From Salinimicrobium flavum (GTDB lineage Bacteria > Bacteroidota > Bacteroidia > Flavobacteriales > Flavobacteriaceae): a DNA stretch of 64,000 nt. Below, one piece after another: positions 24,230-32,491 of this stretch. The position numbers were made by a program, and so were the translations under genes. Below the pieces are notes generated by a model. It had not been told where the DNA came from. It saw nothing but the letters and a program-made list of their open reading frames with translations, and ran no database searches. How positions within the stretch are numbered: the first letter of the stretch is position 1; each line of letters starts with the position of its first letter. The stretch spans positions 186,001-250,000 of the forward strand of contig NZ_JBHULT010000006.1 in the NCBI RefSeq assembly GCF_042684505.1. The letters run 5' to 3'.

Positions 24230-24619
24230 TTATTTCTTTTTTAACTTAATAAAACTAACCAGGAGCACTAACCAGGCCGCTATGAGCAGGGTTCCTCCAA
24301 CAGGAGTGATAAGTGCTATTACCCGAAAATCAAATGAGGTGAGGGTATTTGTGGCTAAAAAATAAATTGAGCCCGAAAAAAACAGGATCCCAATAACTGT
24401 TAAATAGAAACAAATACTTTTAACTTTTTCCGAAGCAAGAGGAAGACCACCTACGATCAGCAAAAAAAGTGCACTGTACATTTGATATTTCACCCCGGTT
24501 TCAAAAGTGCTAATTGCCTCTGTGTTAAGGAGAGGCTTTAGGCCATGTGCAGCAAACGCTCCTAATATGATCCCTATAATCCCTAATAATGCTCCCGAAA
24601 TAAGTATTCTTCTCTTCAT
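24230..24619 (-). CDS. DUF423 membrane protein
   Basis: A 129-residue protein with four hydrophobic helices: GALLGIIGIILGAFAAHGLK at 9-28, then about 47-62, 70-88 and 102-124. The AAHGLK and FETGVKYQMYSALFLL pieces are the signature of DUF423 (YgdD-like) inner-membrane proteins of unknown function. It is monocistronic and divergent from the saccharopine dehydrogenase gene with 77 bases between. Confidence 0.87.
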   Translation of the reverse strand: MKRRILISGALLGIIGIILGAFAAHGLKPLLNTEAISTFETGVKYQMYSALFLLIVGGLPLASEKVKSICFYLTVIGILFFSGSIYFLATNTLTSFDFRVIALITPVGGTLLIAAWLVLLVSFIKLKKK

Positions 24620-24696
24620 TGTTGATTTTTAAAGACGCCTGCAATTAATTACATTCGTAGTCCAAACAAACAACAAAACTAATCAAAGTAATTTTT

Positions 24697-26070
24697 ATGC
24701 GAAATATCCTGATTATTGGTGCCGGCAAATCTACTTCGGTACTCATTGAATACCTCCTGAAGAAATCTGATTCTGAAGATCTAAAAATAAAAATCGGCGA
24801 CCTGGATTTAGAGAGCGCTAAAAAAATGGCCGGCACTCATCCCCGGGCAGAAGCCGTTGCCCTTGATGTTTTTAACCGCGATGAGCGGCAGGCAGCAGTA
24901 AACGAGGCAGATATTGTAATCTCCATGCTCCCCGCGAGATTCCACATAGAAGTAGCGAAAGATTGCCTGCATTTTGGTAAAAATATGGTTACTGCTTCCT
25001 ATATAAGCGAAGAAATGGAGCTGCTGGACAAGGAAGTGAAGCAGAAAGGCCTGGTCTTTATGAATGAAATAGGCGTGGACCCTGGTATTGATCATATGAG
25101 TGCCATGCAGGTGATAGACCGCATACGGGATGAGGGCGGAAAATTGCTGCTTTTTGAATCATTTACCGGCGGATTGGTAGCTCCTGAAAGTGATACTAAC
25201 CTCTGGAACTATAAATTCACCTGGAATCCACGAAACGTGGTAGTGGCCGGCCAGGGTGGTGTAGCCAAGTTCCTGCAGGAAGGTAAATTCAAATATATCC
25301 CTTATAACCGACTCTTCAGAAGAACGGAATTTATTGAGGTTAAAAACTATGGGAAATTTGAAGTTTACGCTAACAGGAATTCCCTTAAATACAAGAGCAT
25401 CTATGGATTGGATGATGTTCTCACCCTTTACCGCGGAACCATAAGACGGGTTGGCTTCAGCAAAGCCTGGAACATGTTCGTGCAACTGGGTCTCACTGAT
25501 GACAGCTACCTTATGGAAAATTCCGAAGAGATGAGCTACCGCGACTTTGTCAATTCATTTCTTCCCTACTCCCCTACCGATTCCGTAGAACTGAAATTCC
25601 GCCACAACCTGAAGATCGATCAGGATGATATCATGTGGGAAAAACTGCTCGAACTTGACATTTTCAACCCGAATAAAAAAGTGGGGCTTAAAAGGGCCAC
25701 CCCCGCACAGATCCTTCAGAAGATTTTGATGGATAAATGGACCCTGGCTCCAGATGATAAGGATATGATCGTGATGTACCACAAATTTGGGTACGAACTT
25801 GACGGGGAAAGGAAACAAATAGATGCCACCATGGTAAATATAGGAAAAGACCAGACTCATACTGCGATGGCGCGAACGGTTGGACTTCCGGTTGCCATAG
25901 CGGCCCTAAAGATCCTTAACGGCAACATCTCCACCCCCGGAGTACAGCTGCCCATCACCCGGGAGGTTTATACTCCAATTCTCGAGGAACTCGCAGAGAA
26001 CGGGATCCTTTTCAGGGAGGAGGAGAAGGAGTACCTTGGGTATAACCCCTTTGGAGAGGTCGGGAACTAG
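24697..26070 (+). CDS. Saccharopine dehydrogenase family protein
   Basis: A 457-residue protein. The N-terminal Rossmann domain starts with ILIIGAGKSTSVLIEYLL (3-20). The middle carries MNEIGVDPGIDHMSAMQVID, characteristic of saccharopine dehydrogenase and reductase, with the catalytic domain following. Family members split saccharopine to aminoadipate semialdehyde and glutamate (lysine breakdown), though carboxynorspermidine-type and other relatives exist. Lysine degradation is favoured here by the glutaryl-CoA dehydrogenase gene in the same window and by close length agreement. It is monocistronic, followed by a terminator. Confidence 0.85.
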   Translation: MRNILIIGAGKSTSVLIEYLLKKSDSEDLKIKIGDLDLESAKKMAGTHPRAEAVALDVFNRDERQAAVNEADIVISMLPARFHIEVAKDCLHFGKNMVTASYISEEMELLDKEVKQKGLVFMNEIGVDPGIDHMSAMQVIDRIRDEGGKLLLFESFTGGLVAPESDTNLWNYKFTWNPRNVVVAGQGGVAKFLQEGKFKYIPYNRLFRRTEFIEVKNYGKFEVYANRNSLKYKSIYGLDDVLTLYRGTIRRVGFSKAWNMFVQLGLTDDSYLMENSEEMSYRDFVNSFLPYSPTDSVELKFRHNLKIDQDDIMWEKLLELDIFNPNKKVGLKRATPAQILQKILMDKWTLAPDDKDMIVMYHKFGYELDGERKQIDATMVNIGKDQTHTAMARTVGLPVAIAALKILNGNISTPGVQLPITREVYTPILEELAENGILFREEEKEYLGYNPFGEVGN

Positions 26071-26088
26071 GACTAAACCACTTAACTT

Positions 26089-26124
26089 TACTGCCCCTGG
26101 TCAACCTAAGGGGCGGTATTTTTT
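26089..26124 (+). terminator. Intrinsic terminator after the saccharopine dehydrogenase gene
   Basis: TACTGCCCCT (26089-26098) pairs with AGGGGCGGTA (26109-26118), one wobble, followed by six T. Confidence 0.85.
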
Positions 26125-26187
26125 ATGAGAATAGTCATTTTTTAGTAATGTTCCTTGATATTATTTGGAACAATTCTGAATAAGGGT

Positions 26188-26195
26188 TACTTTTG
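26188..26195 (+). promoter_or_regulatory. TAnnTTTG promoter box giving a near-leaderless mRNA
   Basis: TACTTTTG ends 6 bases before the ATG at 26202. Confidence 0.55.
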
Positions 26196-26201
26196 CCCTC
26201 A

Positions 26202-26516
26202 ATGAACCTGCTTTATAAGTCATATTATTTCGCTTCCTACCAGTGCGACAGCAACCGGTGCTTTTACCTCGACTTTGGTCATAAAAAGGTAAAACTTACC
26301 TTTTGCCAACTGCTTTCTATACGCCAGAAGGTGCAGGCCATCAATCTGGATTCTCACTTCGACAAAGATCTTAATTATAATGGCATTGAGATCCTAACGC
26401 TTTGCAATCGCGAACACCTCTTCATTCTTGACACCCTGCAGGTGATCGACCTAAAGCAGCTCATCAAAGCCACCTTCGGAATGATGGAACTCAACTCCCT
26501 CGTAACCCATTCCTGA
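26202..26516 (+). CDS. Conserved-looking hypothetical protein upstream of ferritin
   Basis: A 104-residue soluble protein that I do not recognise with certainty. It has four cysteines (15, 20, 35, 68). The first pair is in QCDSNRC, followed by FYLDFGHKKVKLTFCQLLSI. This resembles small Bacteroidota proteins in which a Cys-bearing beta hairpin precedes a helical half. DUF6686 is a possible family but I am not sure. No signal peptide. The ATG at 26202 is chosen because it directly follows the promoter box. The ferritin gene begins 86 bases downstream on the same strand, so a shared transcript is possible. Confidence 0.6.
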   Translation: MNLLYKSYYFASYQCDSNRCFYLDFGHKKVKLTFCQLLSIRQKVQAINLDSHFDKDLNYNGIEILTLCNREHLFILDTLQVIDLKQLIKATFGMMELNSLVTHS

Positions 26517-26602
26517 TTTACCTGATTTAGATTAATTATAAATACCATACTGCCTGCGGAAAGAAGACAGGATTTGCGTAATTTTAGGAAAAGGAAAAAA
26601 TC

Positions 26603-27118
26603 ATGAAAGACATAGTTCGACAAAAAATAGGAATAAACGTAGATATCATGGACATGCTCAATGAGCAGATCTCCAAGGAAGCACATTCTTCAGCAGCTTA
26701 CCTGGCCATGGCTTCCTGGTGCGACCATAATGGTCTTACCGGAAGTGCCAGTTTCTTCTACAAACAATCTTTGGAAGAAAGGGAGCATATGATGAAGATC
26801 TTTAAGTTTATCAACGACAACGGTGGTACAGCTTATTCTCCTGAGGTCAGCAACATACTGCATGACTTCAATTCACTACAGGAGATCTTTGAAACGGCAT
26901 TAGACCAGGAGATCGCGATTACCAAATCGATCAATAATATAGTTGCAAAATGCAGAAAAGTACAGGATTTTGCTTCTGAACAATTCCTGCATTGGTTCAT
27001 TAATGAGCAAATGGAAGAAGAAAACCAGTTCAGGAGAATACTTGAAATGTTTGAGTTAATGGGTACAGACGGTATCGCCCTTAAACTTCTCGATGAAAGG
27101 ATCAGCCATAACGGCTAA
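26603..27118 (+). CDS. ftnA: Ferritin
   Basis: A 171-residue four-helix ferritin with its ferroxidase ligands visible: Glu in LNEQISKEAHSSAAYLAMA, EEREHMMK (Glu and His of the di-iron site), an internal QEIAITKSIN segment, and HWFINEQMEEENQFRRILE. No heme-binding methionine of bacterioferritin is apparent. It stores iron in a 24-mer in the cytoplasm. A bidirectional terminator follows. The small cysteine-bearing protein upstream may be co-expressed. Confidence 0.95.
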   Translation: MKDIVRQKIGINVDIMDMLNEQISKEAHSSAAYLAMASWCDHNGLTGSASFFYKQSLEEREHMMKIFKFINDNGGTAYSPEVSNILHDFNSLQEIFETALDQEIAITKSINNIVAKCRKVQDFASEQFLHWFINEQMEEENQFRRILEMFELMGTDGIALKLLDERISHNG

Positions 27119-27135
27119 TATTACAAACCTTCTAA

Positions 27136-27170
27136 AAAACAAAAAGGACACCAGTTGGTGTCCTTTTTGT
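27136..27170. terminator. Bidirectional terminator between ferritin and the YugP-like gene
   Basis: AAAAAGGACACCA (27141-27153) pairs with TGGTGTCCTTTTT (27156-27168), a near-perfect stem with a tiny loop and A/T runs. Confidence 0.9.
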
Positions 27171-27188
27171 TTAAATATACTTTTTGTC

Positions 27189-27884
27189 TTAGTCCCTTCC
27201 TCCAAGAAAGATACTCACGAAATAAAGCAAGGTTGCCAAAGAACCAACTGCTGCCACAACATAAGTCCGGGCTGCCCACTTCAGCGAATCTTCAGCAGCT
27301 TTGTGCTCCTGTGAGTTCAGCATGTTTCCAGTTTCCAACCACACCAGGGCACGCTTACTGGCGTCATATTCCACCGGCAGCGTAACAAAGCTGAATAAAG
27401 TACCCATTCCGTAGAGAATGATACCTATTAATAAGACCGTTTGCCCAACGCCAACAGAGACCATGGTCATAAGGATCAATCCACCAAAGATCGCCCACTG
27501 GGAGAACTTTGAGGCCACACTTACCACAGGTACCAGCTGGCTTCTCATCTGTAACCAGCTATATGCTTTTGCGTGTTGCACGGCATGCCCACATTCGTGC
27601 GCTGCAACAGCTGCTGCTGCCGCATTGCGTTGCGTATAAACCGCCTCACTTAAATTGATAGTCTTCTTTGCAGGGTTGTAATGGTCTGTTAGCATTCCCG
27701 GGGTAGAAATGACCTTTACGTCATAGATCCCGTTATCTGCCAGCATTTTTTCAGCGATCTCGCGACCACTCATCCCGTTTTGCAGGTGCACTTTTGAATA
27801 GTGCTTGAATTTACTTTTTAGTTTATTGCTCACATAAAGACTCACAACAAAAATGAGTCCCGCAATAATATAATATCCCATCAT
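27189..27884 (-). CDS. YugP-like membrane zinc metallopeptidase
   Basis: A 231-residue membrane protein. One N-terminal helix (3-19) and three to four further helices surround the zinc motif HECGHAVQH (about 96-104). The GMSGREIAEKMLADNGI and DHYNPAKKTINLSEAVY segments before it match the YugP/DUF2268-like neutral zinc peptidases. The active site should face the cytoplasm or the membrane interface. The substrate is unknown. The gene is 113 bases downstream of no promoter match I can name and lies between the ferritin terminator and leuS. Confidence 0.88.
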   Translation of the reverse strand: MMGYYIIAGLIFVVSLYVSNKLKSKFKHYSKVHLQNGMSGREIAEKMLADNGIYDVKVISTPGMLTDHYNPAKKTINLSEAVYTQRNAAAAAVAAHECGHAVQHAKAYSWLQMRSQLVPVVSVASKFSQWAIFGGLILMTMVSVGVGQTVLLIGIILYGMGTLFSFVTLPVEYDASKRALVWLETGNMLNSQEHKAAEDSLKWAARTYVVAAVGSLATLLYFVSIFLGGRD

Positions 27885-27997
27885 AGTTTCTAAGGTTATT
27901 TTTTTATTCTTATTATCAAATACCCAGCCAATTTACACTTTTAATTAAAACTGAAATTTTGTCTTATTCCACTGCTGCTGCGGAATCCCGAAATGAT

Positions 27998-30900
27998 CTA
28001 ACCCACAATATTGACGATCTTTCCTGGCACAACAATTACCTTTTTCGGTTCTCTGCCATTCAATTGTTGCTGAGTCTTTTCATGCTCCAGCACCGTTTTC
28101 TCGACCTCTTCTTTGCTCATATCAAGCGGAAGTTCCAGAGTAAACCTCATTTTCCCGTTAAAGGAAATTGGATACTCCTTCGTACTTTCAACAAGGAACT
28201 TTTCATTGAACACCGGATATTCCGCAGTAACTACAGAGGTGTCATGTCCTAACTTCTGCCAAAGCTCTTCGGCAATGTGTGGCGCATATGGTGCGATCAA
28301 TACCGCCAAAGGTTCTAAAACCTCCCTGGAATTGCATTTTTGAGCGGTGAGTTCGTTCACGCAGATCATAAATGTGGAAACTGAAGTATTAAAACTGAAA
28401 TTCTCAATATCCTCTGTCACCTTTTTGATGGTCTTGTGCAGGCTCTTTAAAGATTCTGCGGAAGCTTTTTCATCCAAAACTTCAAAGGTCTCGCCATTGT
28501 GGTACAGTTTCCATAATTTCTTCAGGAAATTGTGCACCCCGGTGATTCCCGCAGTGTTCCATGGCTTAGCCTGTTCCAGCGGACCAAGGAACATCTCGTA
28601 CATTCTTAAAGTGTCGGCTCCAAAATCCTCACAAATATCATCAGGGTTCACAACGTTGTATTTGGATTTTGACATTTTTTCGACCTCTCTGTCTACTAAA
28701 AATTCTCCTTTTTCATTGGTAACAAAAGAAGCTTCTTTGTACAAATTTTCCTCCTCCTGCAGCTTGTCTGTATTCAATTTATTACCAAGCACAAATTGAA
28801 CTGGAACATGAGTTTTATAGGTTCTAATAAGGAAACCGATCGGTTGAACCTTCCCCTTTAAACCATTATCTTCAATATCTTTCAAGATCTCTGTATAGAA
28901 CGGGGAAAGAACTCTATCTTTCACTTCTTCCATTTTTATTTCTTCTTCACTTTCAGGGTTGGTAATGGAAACTTTAAGAAGTCCAACAATATCACTCGAA
29001 AAATATATATCCTTTACAATTTCATACTTCTCTTGAAGAATTCGGTATCTTCTCTCTTCATCCTTGCTCATCTTTTCTGAAAAGGATTTGGCAAAATTAA
29101 ATCCAATCCTTTTGATAAATGCACTTTCTCCCAGGATCATTCCCTGGTTGATGAGTTTTTTGAAGGGTTCCTCAACAGTCAGCAAATCGCGGTCATAGAG
29201 GAATTTGGTCCAGAACCTGGAGTATAATAAGTGACCCGTGGCGTGTTCGCTTCCTCCAATATACAGGTCTACGTTTTCCCAGTATTTCTGAGCTTCCTTC
29301 GAAACAAACTCGGTTTCATTGCCGGCGTCCATATATCTGAACAGGTACCAGGAACTACCAGCCCACCCGGGCATAGTATTCAACTCCAGTGGAAAAACGG
29401 TTTTATGATCGATCTTTTCGTTCTTTACCACTTCGTTCTGTTTCGTGTCCCAGGCCCATTCCGTTGCGTTTCCTAAGGGAGGCTCTCCTGTTTCTGTGGG
29501 AAGGTATTTTTCAACCTCCGGAAGACGAAGCGGCAAATGCTCTTTTTCGATCATTTGCGGCATCCCGTTCACATAATAAGCCGGGAAGGGTTCCCCCCAG
29601 TATCTTTGCCGGCTAAACACTGCATCCCGCAGTCGGTAATTGGTTTTGCCTTTTCCCTGCCCTATTTTTTCAAGCTCTAAAATGGCTTTATTGAGGGCTT
29701 CTTTATATTCCAGTTCATTCAGGAAATCTGAATTAGTGATAACCGTGTCTTCTTTTCCCGAAAAAGCTTCTTCGGAAATATCCGCATCTTTAAATATGTT
29801 CCTGATTGGCAGGTCATAATGTTTTGCAAAATCATAATCCCGCTGGTCGCCACATGGAACGGCCATCACGGCACCTGTCCCGTAACCCGCTAAAACGTAA
29901 TCTCCAATCCAGATAGGCACCGGCTCTTTGGTGAACGGATGCTCGGCATAAGCTCCGGTAAACACCCCGCTGATGGTCTTTACATCGGCCATTCGCTCGC
30001 GTTCACTTCTTTTGGCAGTAGCTTCAATATATGCATCTACCTCAGCTTTATGGTCTGGAGTTGTTATTTTCTGCACCAGGTCATGCTCGGGAGCCAGGGT
30101 CATAAAGGTAACTCCGTAAATGGTATCTGGTCGGGTAGTGAAAACATCAATCCAGTTTTCCTTTTCATCCTCTCCCCGGTCAGTGAGACGAGCCTGCTCC
30201 CTTCCCTCCGGGAAGGGCTGGGGATGGGATGAAGGCAATACCTTGAATTTGACAAGCGCTCCCACAGATTTCCCAATCCAGTTACGCTGACTTTCCTTCA
30301 GGCTTTCGGTCCAGTCTATTTTATTCAATCCCTGCAACAAACGTTCAGCGTAAGCAGAAATTCGCATGCTCCACTGGGTCATTTTCTTTCTGATCACCGG
30401 GTAACCGCCACGTTCTGATACGCCGTTCACGATCTCATCATTTGCCAGCACTGTACCCAATTGCGGACACCAGTTCACTTCGGTTTCAGCTAAATAGGTT
30501 AGACGATATTTTAGTAACTGCTCCTGTCTTTCTTCCGAAGAGAAATTATTCCAGTCGTTCGCGGTGAATTCCTCTACATCTTCATCACAGGCCGCGTTGA
30601 CACCGGCGTTACCTTCCGCAGCAAGGATCTCCTCCAGGTCAGAAACAGGCCTGGCTTTATCTGCTTCATTGTCATACCAGGAATCAAAAAGCTGGATAAA
30701 GATCCACTGGGTCCATTTATAATAATCGGGTTCACTGGTGCGTACTTCACGGCTCCAGTCAAAAGAAAACCCAATCTGGTCCAGTTGTTCGCGGTAGCGG
30801 TTAATATTGGCCTCTGTAGTAATAGCGGGATGCTGTCCTGTTTGGATCGCATACTGCTCGGCGGGAAGACCAAAACTGTCATATCCCTGCGGATGCAGTA

Positions 30901-31114
30901 CATTAAAGCCTTTATGCCTTTTGAAGCGGGCATAGATATCACTTGCGATGTACCCTAGCGGATGCCCCACGTGCAGCCCCGCCCCCGAAGGGTAAGGAAA
31001 CATGTCTAGTACGTAATATTTAGGTTTTTCAGAATTATTTTCAGCTTTGAAGGTCTGGTTCTTTGCCCAGTACTCCTGCCACTTCTTTTCAATTTGATTG
31101 AAGTTGTACCTCAT
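27998..31114 (-). CDS. leuS: Leucyl-tRNA synthetase with extra insertions
   Basis: Class I synthetase with HVGHPLG near residue 49, the CP1 editing domain with FTTRPDTIYGV and the GTGAVMAVPCGDQRDYDFA site, and KMSKSKYN near residue 815. At 1038 residues it is about 90-100 longer than I expect for flavobacteria. Two additions explain this. One is about 25 residues at the start of the editing domain (SSHPQPFPEGREQARLTDRG), encoded by a GC-rich palindromic repeat. The other is about 75 charged, Lys/Glu-rich residues between GESAFIKRI and THVPVQFV, before KMSKS, containing a mock SEKMSKDEE. The frame is intact throughout, so the enzyme is probably functional. Confidence 0.94.
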   Translation of the reverse strand: MRYNFNQIEKKWQEYWAKNQTFKAENNSEKPKYYVLDMFPYPSGAGLHVGHPLGYIASDIYARFKRHKGFNVLHPQGYDSFGLPAEQYAIQTGQHPAITTEANINRYREQLDQIGFSFDWSREVRTSEPDYYKWTQWIFIQLFDSWYDNEADKARPVSDLEEILAAEGNAGVNAACDEDVEEFTANDWNNFSSEERQEQLLKYRLTYLAETEVNWCPQLGTVLANDEIVNGVSERGGYPVIRKKMTQWSMRISAYAERLLQGLNKIDWTESLKESQRNWIGKSVGALVKFKVLPSSHPQPFPEGREQARLTDRGEDEKENWIDVFTTRPDTIYGVTFMTLAPEHDLVQKITTPDHKAEVDAYIEATAKRSERERMADVKTISGVFTGAYAEHPFTKEPVPIWIGDYVLAGYGTGAVMAVPCGDQRDYDFAKHYDLPIRNIFKDADISEEAFSGKEDTVITNSDFLNELEYKEALNKAILELEKIGQGKGKTNYRLRDAVFSRQRYWGEPFPAYYVNGMPQMIEKEHLPLRLPEVEKYLPTETGEPPLGNATEWAWDTKQNEVVKNEKIDHKTVFPLELNTMPGWAGSSWYLFRYMDAGNETEFVSKEAQKYWENVDLYIGGSEHATGHLLYSRFWTKFLYDRDLLTVEEPFKKLINQGMILGESAFIKRIGFNFAKSFSEKMSKDEERRYRILQEKYEIVKDIYFSSDIVGLLKVSITNPESEEEIKMEEVKDRVLSPFYTEILKDIEDNGLKGKVQPIGFLIRTYKTHVPVQFVLGNKLNTDKLQEEENLYKEASFVTNEKGEFLVDREVEKMSKSKYNVVNPDDICEDFGADTLRMYEMFLGPLEQAKPWNTAGITGVHNFLKKLWKLYHNGETFEVLDEKASAESLKSLHKTIKKVTEDIENFSFNTSVSTFMICVNELTAQKCNSREVLEPLAVLIAPYAPHIAEELWQKLGHDTSVVTAEYPVFNEKFLVESTKEYPISFNGKMRFTLELPLDMSKEEVEKTVLEHEKTQQQLNGREPKKVIVVPGKIVNIVG
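30175..30235. repeat. Palindromic GC-rich repeat inside leuS
   Basis: CCCTTCCC (30199-30206) and GGGAAGGG (30210-30217) form a hairpin, embedded in GCCTGCTCCC to the left and CTGGGGATGGGATGAAGG to the right. The wording is like a dispersed intergenic repeat family of Bacteroidota. It is in frame in leuS and adds no stop. Confidence 0.6.
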
Positions 31115-31164
31115 TTTTGTTCAGCATCACAATGTTAACAACGCCTGAAATCCTTCAGGAAGGG

Positions 31165-31172
31165 CAAAAATA
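31165..31172 (-). promoter_or_regulatory. TAnnTTTG promoter box for leuS
   Basis: TATTTTTG on the minus strand, 51 bases before the leuS start. A short inverted repeat (CCTGAAATCCTTCAGG, about 31144-31159) lies in the leader. Confidence 0.55.
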
Positions 31173-31263
31173 CGTTTAATGTACGAAAGTGAAAAGTTTG
31201 GACGTTTTAAAGAAAGGGATTGATTTACTTTCTTATTTTTACAAAAATTTACGCACCTGCTGT

Positions 31264-32142
31264 ATGAGTTCATCTTTTGAAAGGTATCAAAAAAGGCGTC
31301 TTATTTCTTCTTATTTTTCGGTAGTCATCAGTATAGCACTCGTGCTTTTTCTGCTGGGGTTGTTGGGTCTTTTGGTATTGAATACCAAGAAAATAGCCGA
31401 CCATTTCAAGGAGCAGATCGCCCTGACGATCTATCTAAAAGATACTGCTAAGGAAGTCGAGATCAACCAGCTCAACAAAAGTCTGGCACTGGCAGAGTAT
31501 ACCAAGACCACCACCTATGTTTCCAAAGAAGAGGCGGCTGAAGCTCACAGCAAGGAAATTGGTGAAGATTTTATGGATTTTCTGGGGTATAATCCGCTTC
31601 AAAATTCAATTGATGTTTACGTCAAGGCAGATTATATAAGCTCGGGTGAAATTGACCAGATCGCCGAAGAGATGGCGGCCAAAAGCTTTGTTGACGAAGT
31701 GGTGTATGACAGGCCCCTTATCTCCCTCCTGAACGAGAACGTTACCAAGATAAGTTTCTGGATCCTTGCCATTAGCGCGATATTTACTTTTATAGCGGTT
31801 CTCTTGATCAACAGCTCCATAAGGCTCTCGGTTTACTCCAAACGTTTTATCATCAAGACCATGCAAATGGTGGGAGCCACCAAACGGTTTATTCGGAAAC
31901 CATTTATATGGAAAAGCGTAAAGCTGGGAATGATTGGAGCCGTGCTGGCACTTTTGGGAATGGGTGCCGTTTTGTATTATATGGACAGAAGTTTCCCAGA
32001 ACTTGACCTTTTAGGGGATATAGGTCTTTTGGCCGCTTTATTTATCGGGGTGTTTGTATTGGGAATAATGATCACCTGGCTTAGCACGTTCTTTGCCACC
32101 CAGCGCTTCCTCAACCTAAAAACAGACGAGTTGTATTACTAA
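31264..32142 (+). CDS. ftsX: Cell division protein FtsX (ABC permease)
   Basis: A 292-residue permease from ATG 31264, chosen because MSSSFERYQKRRLISSYFSV is the usual flavobacterial opening (an upstream ATG at 31189 adds 25 unlikely residues). The first membrane helix is about 20-42. The extracellular domain follows, with ALTIYLKDTAKEVEI and TTTYVSKEEAAEAHSKEIGE. Then come three C-terminal helices around the VGATKRFIRKPFIWKSVKLG coupling loop. It works with FtsE to control cell-wall hydrolases at division. First gene of the ftsX-uppP-truB cluster. Confidence 0.93.
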   Translation: MSSSFERYQKRRLISSYFSVVISIALVLFLLGLLGLLVLNTKKIADHFKEQIALTIYLKDTAKEVEINQLNKSLALAEYTKTTTYVSKEEAAEAHSKEIGEDFMDFLGYNPLQNSIDVYVKADYISSGEIDQIAEEMAAKSFVDEVVYDRPLISLLNENVTKISFWILAISAIFTFIAVLLINSSIRLSVYSKRFIIKTMQMVGATKRFIRKPFIWKSVKLGMIGAVLALLGMGAVLYYMDRSFPELDLLGDIGLLAALFIGVFVLGIMITWLSTFFATQRFLNLKTDELYY

Positions 32143-32236
32143 ATTTTAAGGCCCTGATGCACGGATAATCCATGGAAAATCCTATTGAAAAACATTAGTG
32201 CATTTGTGGCTAAAATAAAATATAGAATCATTTAAA

Positions 32237-32488
32237 ATGAAAAATAAAAGGCCTTTACATAAGCAAGATCTCAATTTTGTCTTTGAAAAGAAAAACTATA
32301 TAGTAATGGGAATTGGCCTGGCTGTGATCGCCCTGGGCTTCCTGCTCATGGCAGGTGGAGGCAGCGATGACCCCAATGTTTTCAATGAAGAGATCTATAA
32401 CTGGAGGAGAATTCGACTGGCACCTGCCCTGGTATTGTTAGGCTTTGGCATAGAAGTCTACGCTATTCTTCTTAACCCCCGAAAATAA
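32237..32488 (+). CDS. DUF3098 membrane protein
   Basis: An 83-residue protein with two hydrophobic helices (about 22-40 and 61-78). It has an N-terminal HKQDLNFVFEKKNYIVMGIG that identifies DUF3098, a Bacteroidota family of unknown function. The stop is 3 bases before uppP, and ftsX is 94 bases upstream, so it belongs to the same cluster. A role near the divisome or cell wall is suggested only by context. Confidence 0.88.
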   Translation: MKNKRPLHKQDLNFVFEKKNYIVMGIGLAVIALGFLLMAGGGSDDPNVFNEEIYNWRRIRLAPALVLLGFGIEVYAILLNPRK

Positions 32489-32491
32489 ATA

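Noticed and set aside
28647..28690. Frameshift or split leuS because of its length
   Set aside because: The frame is continuous with both HIGH and KMSKS motifs in order; the length comes from insertions.
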